Shown: in pieces, positions 49,999-50,000 of the stretch
Position numbering within the stretch: position 1 is the first letter of the stretch
How the letters are laid out: each line of letters starts with the position of its first letter
Source: Candidatus Dormiibacterota bacterium
GTDB lineage: Bacteria > Chloroflexota > Dormibacteria > Aeolococcales > Bog-877
Reading direction: 5' to 3'
Length of the DNA stretch: 50,000 bases
NCBI GenBank assembly: GCA_027306885.1
Contig: DAHUYV010000019.1
Span: 1-50,000, forward strand
Program-made: the position numbers and the translations under genes
Notes under the pieces: model-generated
Told to the model about the DNA's origin: nothing
Databases searched by the model: none
What the model saw: only the letters and a program-made list of their open reading frames with translations

Positions 49999-50000
49999 TG

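Overview
This 50 kb window is chromosomal DNA from a very GC-rich, probably aerobic, soil- or sediment-type bacterium. The gene mix fits an uncultured terrestrial lineage such as Dormibacterota, Chloroflexota or a deep actinobacterium-like group. That placement is an inference from gene content: a group 3b [NiFe] hydrogenase, nickel superoxide dismutase, a CysO-type sulfur carrier with CysM and a JAMM peptidase, a large SRP RNA, and many genes that look leaderless. No rRNA or marker phylogeny could be run. Genes are tightly packed, with many 1 to 23 bp overlaps of the ATGA or GTGA type. In GC-rich DNA most long open frames on the opposite strand are shadows, and they are left out.

Region 1 (1-10.9 kb, almost all minus strand): nicotinate phosphoribosyltransferase (cut by the window edge), an aldose 1-epimerase, a DUF4395 membrane protein and a DsbA-like protein. 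Next is a nine-gene hydrogenase operon reading from 10862 down to 3738: iron-sulfur beta subunit, a stand-alone cyclic-nucleotide-binding protein, flavin/NAD(P) gamma subunit, small subunit, large subunit, maturation protease, HypC, an EamA transporter and a DUF6390 protein.

Region 2 (11-22 kb, mostly plus strand): an NrtR-like Nudix regulator coupled to an NCS1 permease; divergent sodN and sodX; an inositol-phosphatase-like gene; cysM and its JAMM peptidase; secG; an orphan solute-binding protein; tRNA-Leu(CAG); a trypsin-like protease; and a UDP-sulfoquinovose synthase-like gene.

Region 3 (22-34.6 kb): trxB, PduO-type adenosyltransferase, acylphosphatase and trpCFBA on plus; the fatty-acid genes fabF-acpP-fabD-fabG on minus, with a ferredoxin-reductase-like flavoprotein upstream; then a Nudix protein, a YbjQ-type protein, the CysO-like sulfur carrier and mnmA on plus.

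Region 4 (34.6-42.9 kb): two small membrane proteins, a double-length polyprenyl diphosphate synthase, and five genes in the order of complex I nuoJ-K-L-M-N. These five look like complex I membrane subunits, but the charged residues expected for proton transfer are replaced in every one. This is the most unusual system in the window.

Region 5 (42.9-50 kb): an archaeal-type class I fructose-bisphosphate aldolase, an ABC exporter pair, the SRP RNA gene followed directly by dnaX-ybaB-recR, and at the right edge a decayed insertion sequence (a DUF6788 gene plus ISKra4-like transposase debris).

A repeated feature is a TANNNT hexamer (CATAAT once) placed 6-7 nt before a start codon. I count eleven cases, ten at annotated genes and one at a putative upstream ORF, on both strands. 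This suggests leaderless transcription is common in this organism.
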